A stretch of 62,226 nucleotides of DNA from Candidatus Gemmiger stercoravium (GTDB taxonomy: Bacteria; Bacillota; Clostridia; Oscillospirales; Ruminococcaceae): contig DWWE01000095.1 of assembly GCA_019119835.1 (NCBI GenBank), forward strand, positions 1-62,226, given 5' to 3'. Under the pieces are notes generated by a model. That model made no database searches and was not told the DNA's origin. It saw only the letters and a list, made by a program, of their open reading frames with translations. A program made the position numbers and the translations under genes. The number at the start of each line of letters is the position of its first letter. Position 1 is the first letter of the stretch. Below, one piece after another: positions 16,359 to 25,412 of the stretch.

Positions 16359-17351
16359 ATGATGTATAAACACGCTGCGGCAAACGGCAAACGACGGGCC
16401 GCCGCAGGGCTGCTGGCGGCGGCTCTGCTCTTCCTGTCTGCGCACCCGGCTTCGGCGGCTGCGGACCAGCCCCTGTGCCCTGTCTGCACCCAGGGCTGGG
16501 GCCGCACCTGGCAGGTGCCCATCAGCCGCACCACGGTGGGGGAGAGCCCCTGCACCCACGGCGACGGCACAGCCACCGACTACATTGTGAAAGTTCAATA
16601 TCAGGAGATGGTCACCTGCACCCACTGCGGGGCGGTCAAGACCGGCGAACCCTATACGGTGGAGGAAGTCTCCTGCTCGCTGGAATTCCCGGCAGCCGCC
16701 ACCCCTGCCCCGGAAGGGGAGGCGGCACAGCCCGCGGCCGACTCGCATTCGCTGGCCGAGGACCTGACCGCCCAGGCCCGGGCGGCCGGCCTGCAGCCGG
16801 ACGAACGGATGGTGGCCGGGCATAACGGGTCGCTGTATCTGGTCCGGTATGCGCCGCCCGTGACCGATTGGGCTGCCTGGCAGACGACCGAGGCCGGCGG
16901 CCTGTTCCCCCGGTCTTTGGGGGATACCGCCTGGCAGCAGGGCGCCTTGGATGCAAACGCCGGCGGCCTTGACCTGCTGGAGGCGGGGGTGGCCTGCCGC
17001 CCGCTCCATGACTTTGAAGACTGGTCGGCCGGTGAGATCGTCGAGCAGGACCTGCCGGCCGCCGTCATCAGCGCCGCCTACCAGCGGCAGGACCTGCTGG
17101 CCTTCACGCTGACGCTGCGCCGCGCCCCCGCGCCCGACATGATCGGCGAGACCTTTGCGCAGGGGGATGTGACGCTGTACCGCCAGTACACCCGGGACGG
17201 CGCGCTGCGCCGGATCTGGTGGCAGGACGCCGAGACCGGCACGGTGCTGGAACTGACCCCCTATGCCTATACCGAAGCCCGGGGCGCCGAACTGCTGGCC
17301 GGGCTGGTGGACGCCCACGCGGCCGACTACACCGCCTGGGCCGCCGCCTGA
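16359..17351 (+). CDS. Secreted Cys-motif protein of unknown function
   Basis: A 330-residue exported protein. Residues about 11-33 form a signal peptide (Arg-rich n-region, then GLLAAALLFLSAHPASA) with a likely cleavage after ASA. The mature N-terminus has a CPVC motif, then CTHG, then CTHCG and a later single Cys, spaced like a small metal- or disulfide-stabilised domain (residues about 38-105). A Pro/Ala/Glu linker follows, then a mixed alpha/beta region without known motifs. AGGAGG at 16344-16349 supports the start, with a second ATG three bases later. It stands alone between its own promoter and a terminator. Function unknown. Confidence 0.75.
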   Translation: MMYKHAAANGKRRAAAGLLAAALLFLSAHPASAAADQPLCPVCTQGWGRTWQVPISRTTVGESPCTHGDGTATDYIVKVQYQEMVTCTHCGAVKTGEPYTVEEVSCSLEFPAAATPAPEGEAAQPAADSHSLAEDLTAQARAAGLQPDERMVAGHNGSLYLVRYAPPVTDWAAWQTTEAGGLFPRSLGDTAWQQGALDANAGGLDLLEAGVACRPLHDFEDWSAGEIVEQDLPAAVISAAYQRQDLLAFTLTLRRAPAPDMIGETFAQGDVTLYRQYTRDGALRRIWWQDAETGTVLELTPYAYTEARGAELLAGLVDAHAADYTAWAAA

Positions 17352-17372
17352 ACTTCTCTGCAAAGATCGACA

Positions 17373-17409
17373 CGCTCCCCGGGCTGCCTTGCCCCGGGGG
17401 CGTTTTTTT
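17373..17409 (+). terminator. Intrinsic terminator
   Basis: A GC-rich stem (17373-17383 with 17392-17402, one imperfect pair) followed by seven T. The -35 of the next promoter lies inside this hairpin. Confidence 0.85.
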
Positions 17410-17417
17410 GGTATAAT
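17389..17417 (+). promoter_or_regulatory. Promoter of the MBOAT/AlgJ-like operon
   Basis: TTGCCC (17389-17394), a 17-base spacer and a perfect TATAAT (17412-17417) with TGG before it. The element overlaps the preceding terminator. Confidence 0.75.
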
Positions 17418-17473
17418 CGGGTCGATCGACAAAGGGGGACCCTCCCTTACTTTTTGTGGAAAGCGGTGCGCGG

Positions 17474-18883
17474 ATGGGGTTTTCATCAGTTCAGTTTCTG
17501 TTTGTGTTTCTGCCGCTGGCACTGGCGGTGTATCACCTGCTGCCGGCCCGGGCACGCAATGGGGTGCTGGCGGCCTTCAGTCTGCTCTTCTGCCTCTGGG
17601 CGGGGGTGCGGTATGCGCTGCTGCTGGCGGTCTTCGCGCTGGTCCACTGGGCTTTCGGCCTGGCGCTGGCCCGCCTGGCCCGCCCCCGCGGGCTGCTGGC
17701 GCTGGCGGTGGTGCTGGACCTGGCACTGCTGGCCTTTTTCAAGTACGAAGGCTTTTTTGCCGCCAACCTCAACGCCCTGCTGCCCGGGGCGCTGCCGGTG
17801 CTGGAACTGGCCCTGCCGCTGGGGCTCAGCTTTTACACCTTCCAGGGCATCAGCTACTGCGTGGACGTGGCCCGGGGGGAGGTTGCCCCCGAGCGCAACC
17901 CGCTGCGGCTCTACCTCTATCTGGCTTTCTTCGCCCATGTCAGCTCGGGGCCCATCCTGCGCTACGGCGACCAGGCGGCGGCGCTGGACCCGGCCTCGGC
18001 GCAGCGCCGGGTGGACGCCGACCGCTTCGCCTACGGCATCAAGCGGTTCGTGCTGGGTCTGGCCAAAAAGACGCTGATCGCCGACCAGCTGGCCCTGCTC
18101 CACGGCGCTGTGGCCGGCACCGACGCCGCCGGCCTGCCCGCCCCGGCGCTGCTGCTGGGGTATGCGGCCTATGCGGTGCAGCTGTACTACGACTTTTCCG
18201 GCTACAGCGACATGGCGGTGGGCCTGGGCGAAATGTTCGGCCTGGCCATGCCCGAAAACTTCGACTATCCCTTCCTTTCCCGCTCGGTGGGGGAATTCTG
18301 GCGCCGCTGGCACATCACGCTGGGGGCCTGGTTCCGCCGCTACCTCTACTTTCCGCTGGGCGGCAGCCGCTGTTCGCTGCCCCGCACCTGCCTGAACCTG
18401 CTGGTGGTCTTCCTGGCCACCGGGCTGTGGCACGGCGCGGCCTGGCAGTACCTGGCCTTCGGGCTGTGGCACGGGGTCTGGATCTGCGCCGAGCGGCTGG
18501 GCCTTTCCAAACTGCTGGACCGGCTGCCCCGGGCGGTCTCCCACCTGTATCTGGTGCTGGTCATGCAGGTCGGTTTCGTCTTTTTCGGCGCGCCGGGGCT
18601 GGCCCAGGCGCTGGTCGCCCTGCGGGGCATCTTCACCTGGCAGGCCGGGGCCCCAGGCATGACGCTGGCCCCTTTTGCCGACCCCAAACTGCTGCTGTTG
18701 CTGGCGGCGGGCATCGCCCTCAGCGGTCCGGTGCAGGCGCTGGCGCCCAAGCTGCGGGGCTGGCTGCGGGGCCGGGCCGCCCCCGGGGCCGCGGGCGCCG
18801 CGGTGCTGCTGTTGCTGCTGCTGGCGGGCATCATGCGCAGCACGGCGGGCAACTACACGGCCTTTATCTATTTCCAGTTCTGA
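17474..18883 (+). CDS. MBOAT family O-acyltransferase (AlgI/DltB-like)
   Basis: A 469-residue polytopic membrane protein that would move acyl groups, usually acetyl, across the membrane onto a polysaccharide or teichoic acid. MBOAT hallmarks are the N-terminal MGFSSVQFLFVFLPLALAVY, GLSFYTFQGISYCVDV, YYDFSGYSDMAVGLGEMFG, the WRRWHITLGAWFRRYLYFPL block, and the catalytic-histidine motif ATGLWHGAAWQYLAFGLWHG. The start at 17474 is chosen because it yields the standard family N-terminus; an in-frame GTG at 17456 is possible. It lies 15 bases upstream of an AlgJ/AlgX-like gene, the usual partner for polymer O-acetylation. The acceptor polymer is unknown. Confidence 0.92.
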   Translation: MGFSSVQFLFVFLPLALAVYHLLPARARNGVLAAFSLLFCLWAGVRYALLLAVFALVHWAFGLALARLARPRGLLALAVVLDLALLAFFKYEGFFAANLNALLPGALPVLELALPLGLSFYTFQGISYCVDVARGEVAPERNPLRLYLYLAFFAHVSSGPILRYGDQAAALDPASAQRRVDADRFAYGIKRFVLGLAKKTLIADQLALLHGAVAGTDAAGLPAPALLLGYAAYAVQLYYDFSGYSDMAVGLGEMFGLAMPENFDYPFLSRSVGEFWRRWHITLGAWFRRYLYFPLGGSRCSLPRTCLNLLVVFLATGLWHGAAWQYLAFGLWHGVWICAERLGLSKLLDRLPRAVSHLYLVLVMQVGFVFFGAPGLAQALVALRGIFTWQAGAPGMTLAPFADPKLLLLLAAGIALSGPVQALAPKLRGWLRGRAAPGAAGAAVLLLLLLAGIMRSTAGNYTAFIYFQF

Positions 18884-18898
18884 AAAGGGGGACTCCGC

Positions 18899-19951
18899 AT
18901 GGCAAAAAAATGGCTGATCGGGCTGTTCTGCGCCATTCTGGGCGGCAGCTTCCTGGTGTTCAACGTCTTCAGTAAACAGCTCTCGGGCGACAACCACGAA
19001 AACCGCCTGCTCACCACCCTGCCCTCGGTGCTGCAGGGGCCGCTTTCCGGGCTGATTGCCCGGCTGGACAGCTTTTTTGTGGACAACTCGCCCTTCCGCT
19101 ACCAGCTCACCGCGCTGGACGCCGGGCTGGACTACATCCTGTTCGGCACCACCCAGAGCGACCAGGTGCTGACCGGCCGGGACGGCTGGCTCTTTTACAA
19201 GGATGGCCCCGATGCGGCCCATCCGGTGGCCAACTACCAGGGACTGCCCTCGACCTTTGACAGCGAGGAGACCCTTGCCGCGGCGGCCGCTTCGCTGCAG
19301 CGGCTGGGGGACACCCTGGCCGCCCGGGGCTGCACCCTGGTGCTGGACCTGGCCCCCAGCAAGGACCGGGTCTACCGGGAGCAGATGCCCACCGGCTACC
19401 CCATCGTCAACGACGAGAACCGCACCGACCGGCTGGCCGCCTACCTGGCCGAACACACCACCGTGCCGGTGAACTGGAGCTATGCGGCGGTCCGCGCCCA
19501 GGCCCTGGCCGACCCGGACACACTCCTCTATTTCAAGACCGACACCCACTGGAACCACGCCGGGGCCCTGTTCGGGCTGGACGGCGCCCTGGCCGCCGCC
19601 GGCGTCGAGACGCTGCCCTTTTCGGCCTACGAACTGGGGGACAACGGGGTGCAGACCGGCGACCTGGCCAACGTGGCCGCCCTGTATGCCGTTCTGCCCG
19701 ACGAACACGACCTGGCGGCCGTCAACTATGCATCGCTGTATGAAGCCGACCCCCGCACCGTCGGGGTGGTGGGGGACAGCTTCAGCGGTTACTACCAGCT
19801 CTATCTGCAGCAGCGGTTTGCCGGCAGCTGGTATCAGGAGCCCGAGACCCTCACCCCCGAACTGGCCGCCGAACCCGGCTGCGACATCCTGATCCTTTCG
19901 GTCACCGAGCGGAATCTGGACCTGCTGCTCACCCTGCTGGGCCGGTTCTGA
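18899..19951 (+). CDS. AlgJ/AlgX-like SGNH acetyltransferase-type protein
   Basis: A 350-residue protein with an N-terminal signal anchor (WLIGLFCAILGGSFLVFNVF, residues about 4-23) and an extracytoplasmic SGNH-like domain. Family signatures are GRDGWLFYKDG (about 97-107), LDLAPSKDRVYREQMP, the catalytic Asp-His pair in FKTDTHWNHAGA (about 209-220), and the serine motif VVGDSFSGYY (about 283-292). Such proteins work with MBOAT partners to place acetyl groups on exported polysaccharide, and the partner is directly upstream. A strong AAAAGGGGG ribosome site precedes the ATG. The acceptor is unknown. Confidence 0.88.
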   Translation: MAKKWLIGLFCAILGGSFLVFNVFSKQLSGDNHENRLLTTLPSVLQGPLSGLIARLDSFFVDNSPFRYQLTALDAGLDYILFGTTQSDQVLTGRDGWLFYKDGPDAAHPVANYQGLPSTFDSEETLAAAAASLQRLGDTLAARGCTLVLDLAPSKDRVYREQMPTGYPIVNDENRTDRLAAYLAEHTTVPVNWSYAAVRAQALADPDTLLYFKTDTHWNHAGALFGLDGALAAAGVETLPFSAYELGDNGVQTGDLANVAALYAVLPDEHDLAAVNYASLYEADPRTVGVVGDSFSGYYQLYLQQRFAGSWYQEPETLTPELAAEPGCDILILSVTERNLDLLLTLLGRF

Positions 19952-20006
19952 GGGGGGTCCCCGGCGTCCAAACGGACAAAATCGCCTCGTTTGCGGGCCG
20001 GAAAGG

Positions 20007-20025
20007 CCGCTCTTGAGCGGTTTTT
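20007..20025 (+). terminator. Short intrinsic terminator
   Basis: CCGCTC and GAGCGG separated by TT, followed by five T. It closes the MBOAT/AlgJ-like operon. Confidence 0.7.
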
Positions 20026-20037
20026 GCACAAAAACGC

Positions 20038-20066
20038 TTGCATTTTCCGCGGCGATGTGCTATATT
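20038..20066 (+). promoter_or_regulatory. Promoter of the rimP-nusA-infB operon
   Basis: TTGCAT (20038-20043), a 17-base spacer and TATATT (20061-20066). Confidence 0.75.
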
Positions 20067-20091
20067 CTTACTGTTCGATGATGTTTGTATG

Positions 20092-20122
20092 GAAAGTGGG
20101 CCGTCCGGTCCGCTTTCTTTTT
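20092..20122 (+). promoter_or_regulatory. Leader hairpin before rimP
   Basis: GAAAGTGG and CCGCTTTC (20092-20099 with 20110-20117) form a stem with one G-T pair, followed by five T. It sits between the promoter and the rimP ribosome binding site, so it may act as a transcription attenuator for the operon. NusA, encoded in the operon, affects such hairpins; autoregulation is an inference. Confidence 0.5.
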
Positions 20123-20141
20123 ATGATAGGGAGGTTCATTC

Positions 20142-20633
20142 ATGGCAAAAGCCAAGCAGAGCCCCGGCGGGGCGGCCGCTGCAGTGGAGGAGATCGTCCG
20201 CCCGGTGGTGGAGGGCATGGGTCTGCGCCTGTGGGACGTGCGCTTTGAGAAGGAAGGCCCCGACTGGTTCCTGCGGGTGCTGATCGACCGGGATGAGCCG
20301 CTGGATACCGACACCTGCGAGGCGGTGTCCCGGGCCATCGACCCGCTGCTGGACGCCGCCGACCCCATCGAGCAGAGCTATTACCTGGAAGTGGGCAGCC
20401 CCGGCCTTGGCCGCCGGCTGACCCGGCCGGAACATTTCGCCGCGCTGGCGGGCCAGAAATGCGCCGCCCGCCTGATCCGCCCCGACGAGCAGGGCCGCCG
20501 GGACCTGGAAGGCACCCTGGTGGGTCTGCAGGACGGGGTGGTCACCCTGCGCAGCGGGGAGGAGGAACTCTCCTTCCCGCTGAAAGCCGCCGGCTTCGTC
20601 AAGCTGTGCGATGACGAGGACCTGTTTGCATAA
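20142..20633 (+). CDS. rimP: Ribosome maturation factor RimP
   Basis: A 163-residue cytosolic factor for 30S subunit maturation. The N-terminal half shows the family pattern AVEEIVRPVVEGMGLRLWDV, followed by FLRVLIDRDEPLDTDTCEAV and EVGSPGLGRRLTRPEHF (about 84-100), the most conserved RimP signature. The C-terminal half is a small beta-barrel-like domain. GGGAGG precedes the start. It is the first gene of the conserved rimP-nusA-ylxR-ylxQ-infB-rbfA order, which supports the call independently. Confidence 0.95.
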   Translation: MAKAKQSPGGAAAAVEEIVRPVVEGMGLRLWDVRFEKEGPDWFLRVLIDRDEPLDTDTCEAVSRAIDPLLDAADPIEQSYYLEVGSPGLGRRLTRPEHFAALAGQKCAARLIRPDEQGRRDLEGTLVGLQDGVVTLRSGEEELSFPLKAAGFVKLCDDEDLFA

Positions 20634-20710
20634 AATTTCCCTGTCAGCGCCGCCCGTCGGGCGGTGCGCCGGGGCAAGGAAGGCGCCCGGATCTTTTGAC
20701 ATTTTTTGGA

Positions 20711-20739
20711 TCGGCCCGGGGGAAACGGCCCGGGGCCGA
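20711..20739 (+). other. GC-rich hairpin between rimP and nusA
   Basis: TCGGCCC and GGGCCGA (20711-20717 with 20733-20739) enclose a further partly paired segment. No T tract follows, so it is not a typical terminator. It could be an RNA-processing or stability element within the operon. The rest of this 140-base gap holds only a good AGGA-type ribosome site for nusA. Confidence 0.4.
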
Positions 20740-20775
20740 AACACCTGATAGAATTTTTGGGAGGAAACCGGACAA

Positions 20776-21849
20776 ATGGCTACTGCAACCAACAACGAAT
20801 TCTTTGAAGCGCTCGCGGCCCTGGAAAAGGAGCGCGGCTTGCCGGAGGACTACCTGATCGACAAGATCAAGGCGGCCATCGTCATCGCGGTCAAGAAGGA
20901 CTACAATGTCGAGGATGAGAACGTCATCGTGGACATCGACCCCGAACTGGGGACCTTCCGCGCCAGCCTGGCCCAGGAGATCGTGGAGGAGGTCGAAAAC
21001 CCCTACACCCAGGTCAGCCTGGAGGACGCCCAGCGGGTGCGCAAGACCTACCGGGTGGGCCAGCGGATGATCACGGCGCTCAAGACCAAGGAATTCGGCC
21101 GCATCGCCGCCCAGACCGCCAAGCATGTGATCCGCCAGGGCCTGCGGGAAGGCGAGCGCAGCCTGCAGTACAACGAGATGCAGTCCCGCGCCCATGAGAT
21201 CATCTCGGCCACCGTCGTTTCCATCGACCCGGAGCGCGGCAACGTGGTGCTGGACCTGGGCAAGGGCGGCAGCGCCGTGCTGCCCCGCAACGAGCAGGTC
21301 CCCGGCGAATCCTTCACCGAAGGCCAGGTCGTGCAGGTGTATGTGGTGGATGTCATCGCCACCGAGCGGGGCCCCCGCATCACCATCAGCCGCACCCATC
21401 CGGGCCTTGTCAAGCGGATGTTCGAACTGGAAGTGCCCGAGATCTACGACGGCACCGTCGAGGTCAAGGCCATCGCCCGCGAGGCCGGCGCCCGCACCAA
21501 GATGGCGGTCTACAGCAAGGACCCCAACGTGGACCCGGTGGGGGCCTGCATCGGCGCCCACGGTTCCCGCGTGGAGAAGATCGTCTCCGAGCTGGGCGGC
21601 GAGAAAATCGACATCATCCGCTGGAGCGAGGACATCACCGCCTTCATCTCGGCGGCGCTGAGCCCGGCGAAGGTGGTCAAGGTGGAACTGCTGCCCGGCG
21701 AGACCAAGAGCTGCCGGGTCACCGTGCCCGACCACCAGCTCAGCCTGGCCATCGGCAACAAGGGCCAGAACGTGCGCCTGTGCGCCCACCTGACCGGCTA
21801 TAATATTGACATCCGCCCCGAATCGGGCTATTACGGCGAGGACGAATGA
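20776..21849 (+). CDS. nusA: Transcription termination/antitermination factor NusA
   Basis: A 357-residue RNA polymerase-associated factor that modulates pausing, termination and antitermination. The N-terminal RNAP-binding domain covers residues about 1-130 (FFEALAALEKERGLPEDYLI). The S1 domain is about 135-200 (ISATVVSIDPERGNVVLDLG). KH1 carries DPVGACIGAHGSRVEKIVSE (about 253-272). KH2 carries LSLAIGNKGQNVRLCAHLTG (about 322-341). The C-terminal acidic repeats of proteobacterial NusA are absent, as in other Firmicutes. The start is preceded by GGGAGGAAA. Confidence 0.97.
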   Translation: MATATNNEFFEALAALEKERGLPEDYLIDKIKAAIVIAVKKDYNVEDENVIVDIDPELGTFRASLAQEIVEEVENPYTQVSLEDAQRVRKTYRVGQRMITALKTKEFGRIAAQTAKHVIRQGLREGERSLQYNEMQSRAHEIISATVVSIDPERGNVVLDLGKGGSAVLPRNEQVPGESFTEGQVVQVYVVDVIATERGPRITISRTHPGLVKRMFELEVPEIYDGTVEVKAIAREAGARTKMAVYSKDPNVDPVGACIGAHGSRVEKIVSELGGEKIDIIRWSEDITAFISAALSPAKVVKVELLPGETKSCRVTVPDHQLSLAIGNKGQNVRLCAHLTGYNIDIRPESGYYGEDE

Positions 21850-21886
21850 TCCTCCCCGCCCATCCTTCCTGAAAAGAGGTTTCGCC

Positions 21887-22198
21887 TTGCAGCAGCAAAG
21901 ACAGAAAAAAATCCCGGTGCGCCGGTGTGTGGGCTGTAACGCCCAAAAGCCCAAGCGGGAGCTGGTGCGCATCGTCCGCAGCCCGGACGGCCAGATCAGC
22001 CTGGACCTGACCGGCAAAAAGTCCGGCCGGGGGGCCTACCTGTGCCCGTCGGCGGCCTGCCTGGCCAAAGCCCAGAAGGCGCGCCGGCTGGAACGTGCGC
22101 TGGACCAGCCCGTGCCGGAGGAAGTCTACGCCCGCCTGGCGCAGCAGATCGCCTGCGCCGAACAACAGGCAAAGGAGGCGGTGGACGATGCACAGTGA
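21887..22198 (+). CDS. ylxR: YlxR family RNA-binding protein (DUF448), TTG start
   Basis: A 103-residue small protein of the nusA-infB operon. The family motif PVRRCVGCNAQKPKRELVRI is at the N-terminus, with SGRGAYLCPSAACLAKA about 40 residues later. The Cys residues and basic patches fit nucleic-acid binding. A TTG start at 21887 is chosen because AGAGG (21876-21880) is correctly spaced and because translation from there gives the normal N-terminus (QQQRQKKIPVRRCVGC). The longer frame from 21806 would overlap nusA and has no ribosome site. Its last 11 bases overlap the next gene. Confidence 0.9.
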   Translation: MQQQRQKKIPVRRCVGCNAQKPKRELVRIVRSPDGQISLDLTGKKSGRGAYLCPSAACLAKAQKARRLERALDQPVPEEVYARLAQQIACAEQQAKEAVDDAQ

Positions 22199-22496
22199 AA
22201 GCTCCGGCCTGCTGGGCGCGCTGGGACTGTGCCGCAAAGCCGGCAAACTCCTGTACGGGTACGACCGTGTGGAGGAAGCCGTGCTGCGGGGCAAGGTCAG
22301 CCTGGTGCTGCTGGCCTGCGATGCCAGTGCCCGCACCGCACAGCACATGATGGATACCTGCGAAGGCACCGTAGCCTGCGAGGTCATGCCCCTGACCGGC
22401 GAAGAACTGGCCCTGCTGACCCCCAGGCCAGCCGCCGTCTTTGCGGTAACGGAAGCGAACCTTGCGCGCCTGTGCGCCAACTACCTGACCCGATAA
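22188..22496 (+). CDS. ylxQ: L7Ae/L30e-like ribosomal protein (YlxQ)
   Basis: A 102-residue putative RNA-binding protein of the L7Ae/L30e/S12e fold. The pattern GLLGALGLCRKAGKLLYGYD, then VEEAVLRGKVSLVLLACDAS, and a C-terminal VFAVTEANLARLC is typical. AAGGAGG at 22172-22178 sets the start at 22188, inside the end of ylxR. Its fixed position between ylxR and infB is conserved in Firmicutes. Kink-turn RNA binding is known for the family; the actual target here is unknown. Confidence 0.88.
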   Translation: MHSESSGLLGALGLCRKAGKLLYGYDRVEEAVLRGKVSLVLLACDASARTAQHMMDTCEGTVACEVMPLTGEELALLTPRPAAVFAVTEANLARLCANYLTR

Positions 22497-22508
22497 GGAG
22501 GAACGTTC

Positions 22509-24929
22509 ATGGATTTTAAGTATAAAATTGCCGATGTGGCCAAAGATTTCGGCATCAGCGCCAAGCGCGCCATCGACACGGTGGCGGCGGTGACCGGCGA
22601 GACCCGCAAGCCCGGCGGCACCTTTGAGGAGAGCGAAGTCAACGGCCTGCTGGAAGCCCTGACCCGGGAGACCGCCGTAGACAGCCTGGAGGAGTACCTG
22701 GCCTCGGGCAAAAAGCAGCCGGAGCCCAAGCCCGCGCCCAAAAAGGCCGAAGCCAAGCCCCAGCCCGCCAAAAAGCAGGAAAAACCTGCCGCCGAGCCCA
22801 AGCCCCAGCCGGAGGCCCGCAAGCCCCAGCCCCGCAAGCCCGAGCGCCCGGCCGAGCGCCGCAAGGAGAAGAGCGTCACCATGCAGGAGCTGGCGGCGGA
22901 CACCGGCATCAAAAAGCCGGTGACCACCGAGCAGGTCCAGGTCAACCGCGCCCAGGTGCAGGTGGATACCCGCACCGTGGATGTGAACGTGGATAAGTTC
23001 AGCGCCCGGTACGACGATCTGGCCGACAGCCGCAACATGCCCTCCAAGCGCAAAAAGCAGCCGGCGGGCAACAAGCAGAAGTTCCAGAACCGGAACAAAA
23101 ACCGCAACCCCTACCAGCGCCGCCGGGAGACCGAGGCCGAGCGCCTGCAGCGCATCCAGCTGGAAAAAGCCCGCAACGCCCAGCTCAAGATCACCATTCC
23201 CGACGAGATCACGGTCAGCGAGCTGGCCACCCGCCTGAAGCAGAACGTGGCCAAGGTCGTGGCCAAGTTCATGCAGATGGGCGAGATGCACGCGGCGTCC
23301 GACGTGGTGGATTTCGACTCCGCCGCGCTGGTGGCCGAGGAATTCCACGCCAAGGTGGAGCGGGAAGTCCATGTCTCCATCGAAGAGCGCCTCTTCGTGC
23401 AGGAGGAGGACGCCGCCGAGGATCTCAAGGCCCGCCCGCCGGTCGTGGTGGTCATGGGCCATGTTGACCACGGCAAGACCTCCATCCTGGACGCCATCCG
23501 CAAGACCAACGTGACCGCGGGCGAAGCCGGCGGCATCACCCAGGCCATCGGCGCTTACCAGGTCAAGGCCAACGACAGCGTCATCACCTTCCTGGATACC
23601 CCGGGCCACGAAGCCTTCACCGCCATGCGCGCCCGCGGCGCCAACATGACCGACATCGCCGTGCTGGTGGTGGCGGCCGACGACGGCATCATGCCCCAGA
23701 CCATCGAGTCCATCAACCACGCCAAGGCGGCCAACGTCAAACTCATCGTGGCCGTCAACAAGATGGATAAACCCACCGCCAACCCCGAGCGGGTCAAGGA
23801 GCAGCTGACCAAGTACGAGATCATCCCCGAAGACTGGGGCGGCGATGTGGCCTGCATCCCGGTGTCCGCCGTCACCGGCATGGGCATCCAGGATCTGCTG
23901 GAGCGCATCGCGCTGGAAGCCGAGGTCATGGAACTCAAGGCCAACCCCAACCGCCGCGCCAAGGGCGCCGTGGTGGAAGCCCGGCTGGACAAGGGCCAGG
24001 GCCCTGTGACCACCCTGCTGGTCCAGAACGGCACGCTGCACCGGGGCGACTGCCTGATCGCCGGCACCGCCGTGGGCCATGTGCGCACCATGCGCAACGA
24101 CAAAGGCCAGGAGATCACCGAGGCCGGCCCCTCCATGCCTGTGGAGATCACCGGCCTGACCGAAGTGCCCACCGCCGGCGACATCTTCGAAGCGGTGGAG
24201 GACGAGCGCCTGGCCCGCGAACTGGCCGACAAGCGCACCAATGAGGCCAAGGAGAAGCAGTTCGCCGCCTACACCAAGGTCACGCTGGATAACCTGTTCG
24301 ACCAGATGGCCCAGAACGACATGAAGGAACTGCCCATCGTCGTCAAGGCCGACGTGCAGGGCTCGGCCGAAGCGGTCAAGCAGAGCCTGGAAAAGATCTC
24401 CAACGACGAGGTCCGCGTCCGGGTTATCCATGCGGGCGTCGGCGCCATCAGCAAGTCGGACGTGAGCCTGGCCGACGCCTCCAACGCCATCATCATCGGC
24501 TTCAACGTCCGCCCCGACCCGGTGGCCAAGGCCGAAGCCGAGCAGACCGGCGTGGAGATGCGGATGTACCGGGTGATCTACGACGCCATCAACGACGTGA
24601 CCGACGCCATGAAGGGCATGCTGGCCCCCAAGATCCGCGAAGTCGCCCTGGGCGAAGCGCAGGTCCGCCAGGTCTACAAGATCTCCAGCGTCGGCACCGT
24701 GGCCGGCTGCCGTGTCACCCGCGGCAAGATCACCCGCGACGCCAAGCTGCGTCTGGTGCGTGACGGCATTGTCATCACCGAGGACGCCATCGCCTCCCTC
24801 AAGCGTTTCAAGGACGACGCCAAGGAGGTGGCCGAAGGCTTCGAGTGCGGCATCACGCTGGAGAAATTCTCCGACATCAAAGAGGGCGATGTCTTCGAGT
24901 GCTTCAAACTGGAAGAGTACCGCGAGTGA
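22509..24929 (+). CDS. infB: Translation initiation factor IF-2
   Basis: An 806-residue GTPase that delivers fMet-tRNA to the 30S subunit. Residues 1-50 form an IF2 N-domain ([20 protein letters not shown]). Residues about 65-120 are a Lys/Pro/Ala/Glu-rich linker. A second N-domain lies at about 225-290. The G domain begins at about 310, with G1 GHVDHGKT, G2 region [11 protein letters not shown]3 DTPGHEAF, G4 NKMD and G5 SAVTGMG. Domains II-IV follow, including the C-terminal [10 protein letters not shown]. The length is on the short side for IF-2, mainly because of the linker. Confidence 0.97.
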   Translation: MDFKYKIADVAKDFGISAKRAIDTVAAVTGETRKPGGTFEESEVNGLLEALTRETAVDSLEEYLASGKKQPEPKPAPKKAEAKPQPAKKQEKPAAEPKPQPEARKPQPRKPERPAERRKEKSVTMQELAADTGIKKPVTTEQVQVNRAQVQVDTRTVDVNVDKFSARYDDLADSRNMPSKRKKQPAGNKQKFQNRNKNRNPYQRRRETEAERLQRIQLEKARNAQLKITIPDEITVSELATRLKQNVAKVVAKFMQMGEMHAASDVVDFDSAALVAEEFHAKVEREVHVSIEERLFVQEEDAAEDLKARPPVVVVMGHVDHGKTSILDAIRKTNVTAGEAGGITQAIGAYQVKANDSVITFLDTPGHEAFTAMRARGANMTDIAVLVVAADDGIMPQTIESINHAKAANVKLIVAVNKMDKPTANPERVKEQLTKYEIIPEDWGGDVACIPVSAVTGMGIQDLLERIALEAEVMELKANPNRRAKGAVVEARLDKGQGPVTTLLVQNGTLHRGDCLIAGTAVGHVRTMRNDKGQEITEAGPSMPVEITGLTEVPTAGDIFEAVEDERLARELADKRTNEAKEKQFAAYTKVTLDNLFDQMAQNDMKELPIVVKADVQGSAEAVKQSLEKISNDEVRVRVIHAGVGAISKSDVSLADASNAIIIGFNVRPDPVAKAEAEQTGVEMRMYRVIYDAINDVTDAMKGMLAPKIREVALGEAQVRQVYKISSVGTVAGCRVTRGKITRDAKLRLVRDGIVITEDAIASLKRFKDDAKEVAEGFECGITLEKFSDIKEGDVFECFKLEEYRE

Positions 24930-24955
24930 CCCGCCTACCATAAAGAGGAACGACT

Positions 24956-25324
24956 ATGCCAACCAAGAACCAGGGCCGCATGGCCCAGGATATGAAGCGG
25001 GAACTCATCGCCATCATCGGCGGTATGAAGGACCCCCGCATCACCGGCGGCCTGCTGACCGTCACCCGCCTGGATGTCACCCCCGACCTGGATGTGGCCA
25101 AGGTGTACATCAGCGTGATGGGGCGCGAGGGCGGCTGCGCGCCGGTGGTCAAGGCGCTGAACAAGGCCAGCGGGCATATCCGCACCGAGATCAGCCGCCG
25201 GATGCACATTCGCAAGGCGCCCCGCTACATCTTTGTGGAGGATGACGGCGCCGCCTACGCCGCGCACATCAGCGAGGTGCTGCGCGGCCTTGAAACCGAT
25301 ACCGGTGACCCGCAGGGGGAGTGA
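24956..25324 (+). CDS. rbfA: Ribosome-binding factor A
   Basis: A 122-residue KH-fold protein that assists late 30S maturation near helix 1 of 16S rRNA. Family features are the N-terminal GRMAQDMKRELIAIIGGMKD, PRITGGLLTVTRLDVTPDLD, VAKVYISVMG, and the C-terminal RMHIRKAPRYIFVEDD with ISEVL. It begins 26 bases after infB with AAAGAGGAA as its ribosome site, in the expected operon position. The length is normal. Confidence 0.95.
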   Translation: MPTKNQGRMAQDMKRELIAIIGGMKDPRITGGLLTVTRLDVTPDLDVAKVYISVMGREGGCAPVVKALNKASGHIRTEISRRMHIRKAPRYIFVEDDGAAYAAHISEVLRGLETDTGDPQGE

Positions 25325-25412
25325 GCCCCCCTGTGCAGGGGCGGCGGGCTGACCCAGCGCCCCTGCCGGCAAATATCGCAACGGCACCCTGCCGCTGGAA
25401 AAGAGGTTAGTT

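Noticed and set aside
17486-20029. An 847-codon minus-strand frame opposite the MBOAT and AlgJ-like genes
   Set aside because: It spans two real genes and their boundary, is extremely rich in Gln, Gly and Arg, and lacks any motif.
21996-24941. A 981-codon minus-strand frame opposite infB
   Set aside because: It is an antisense shadow of a highly conserved gene in GC-rich DNA; the composition is repetitive Gly/Asp/Leu/His without motifs.
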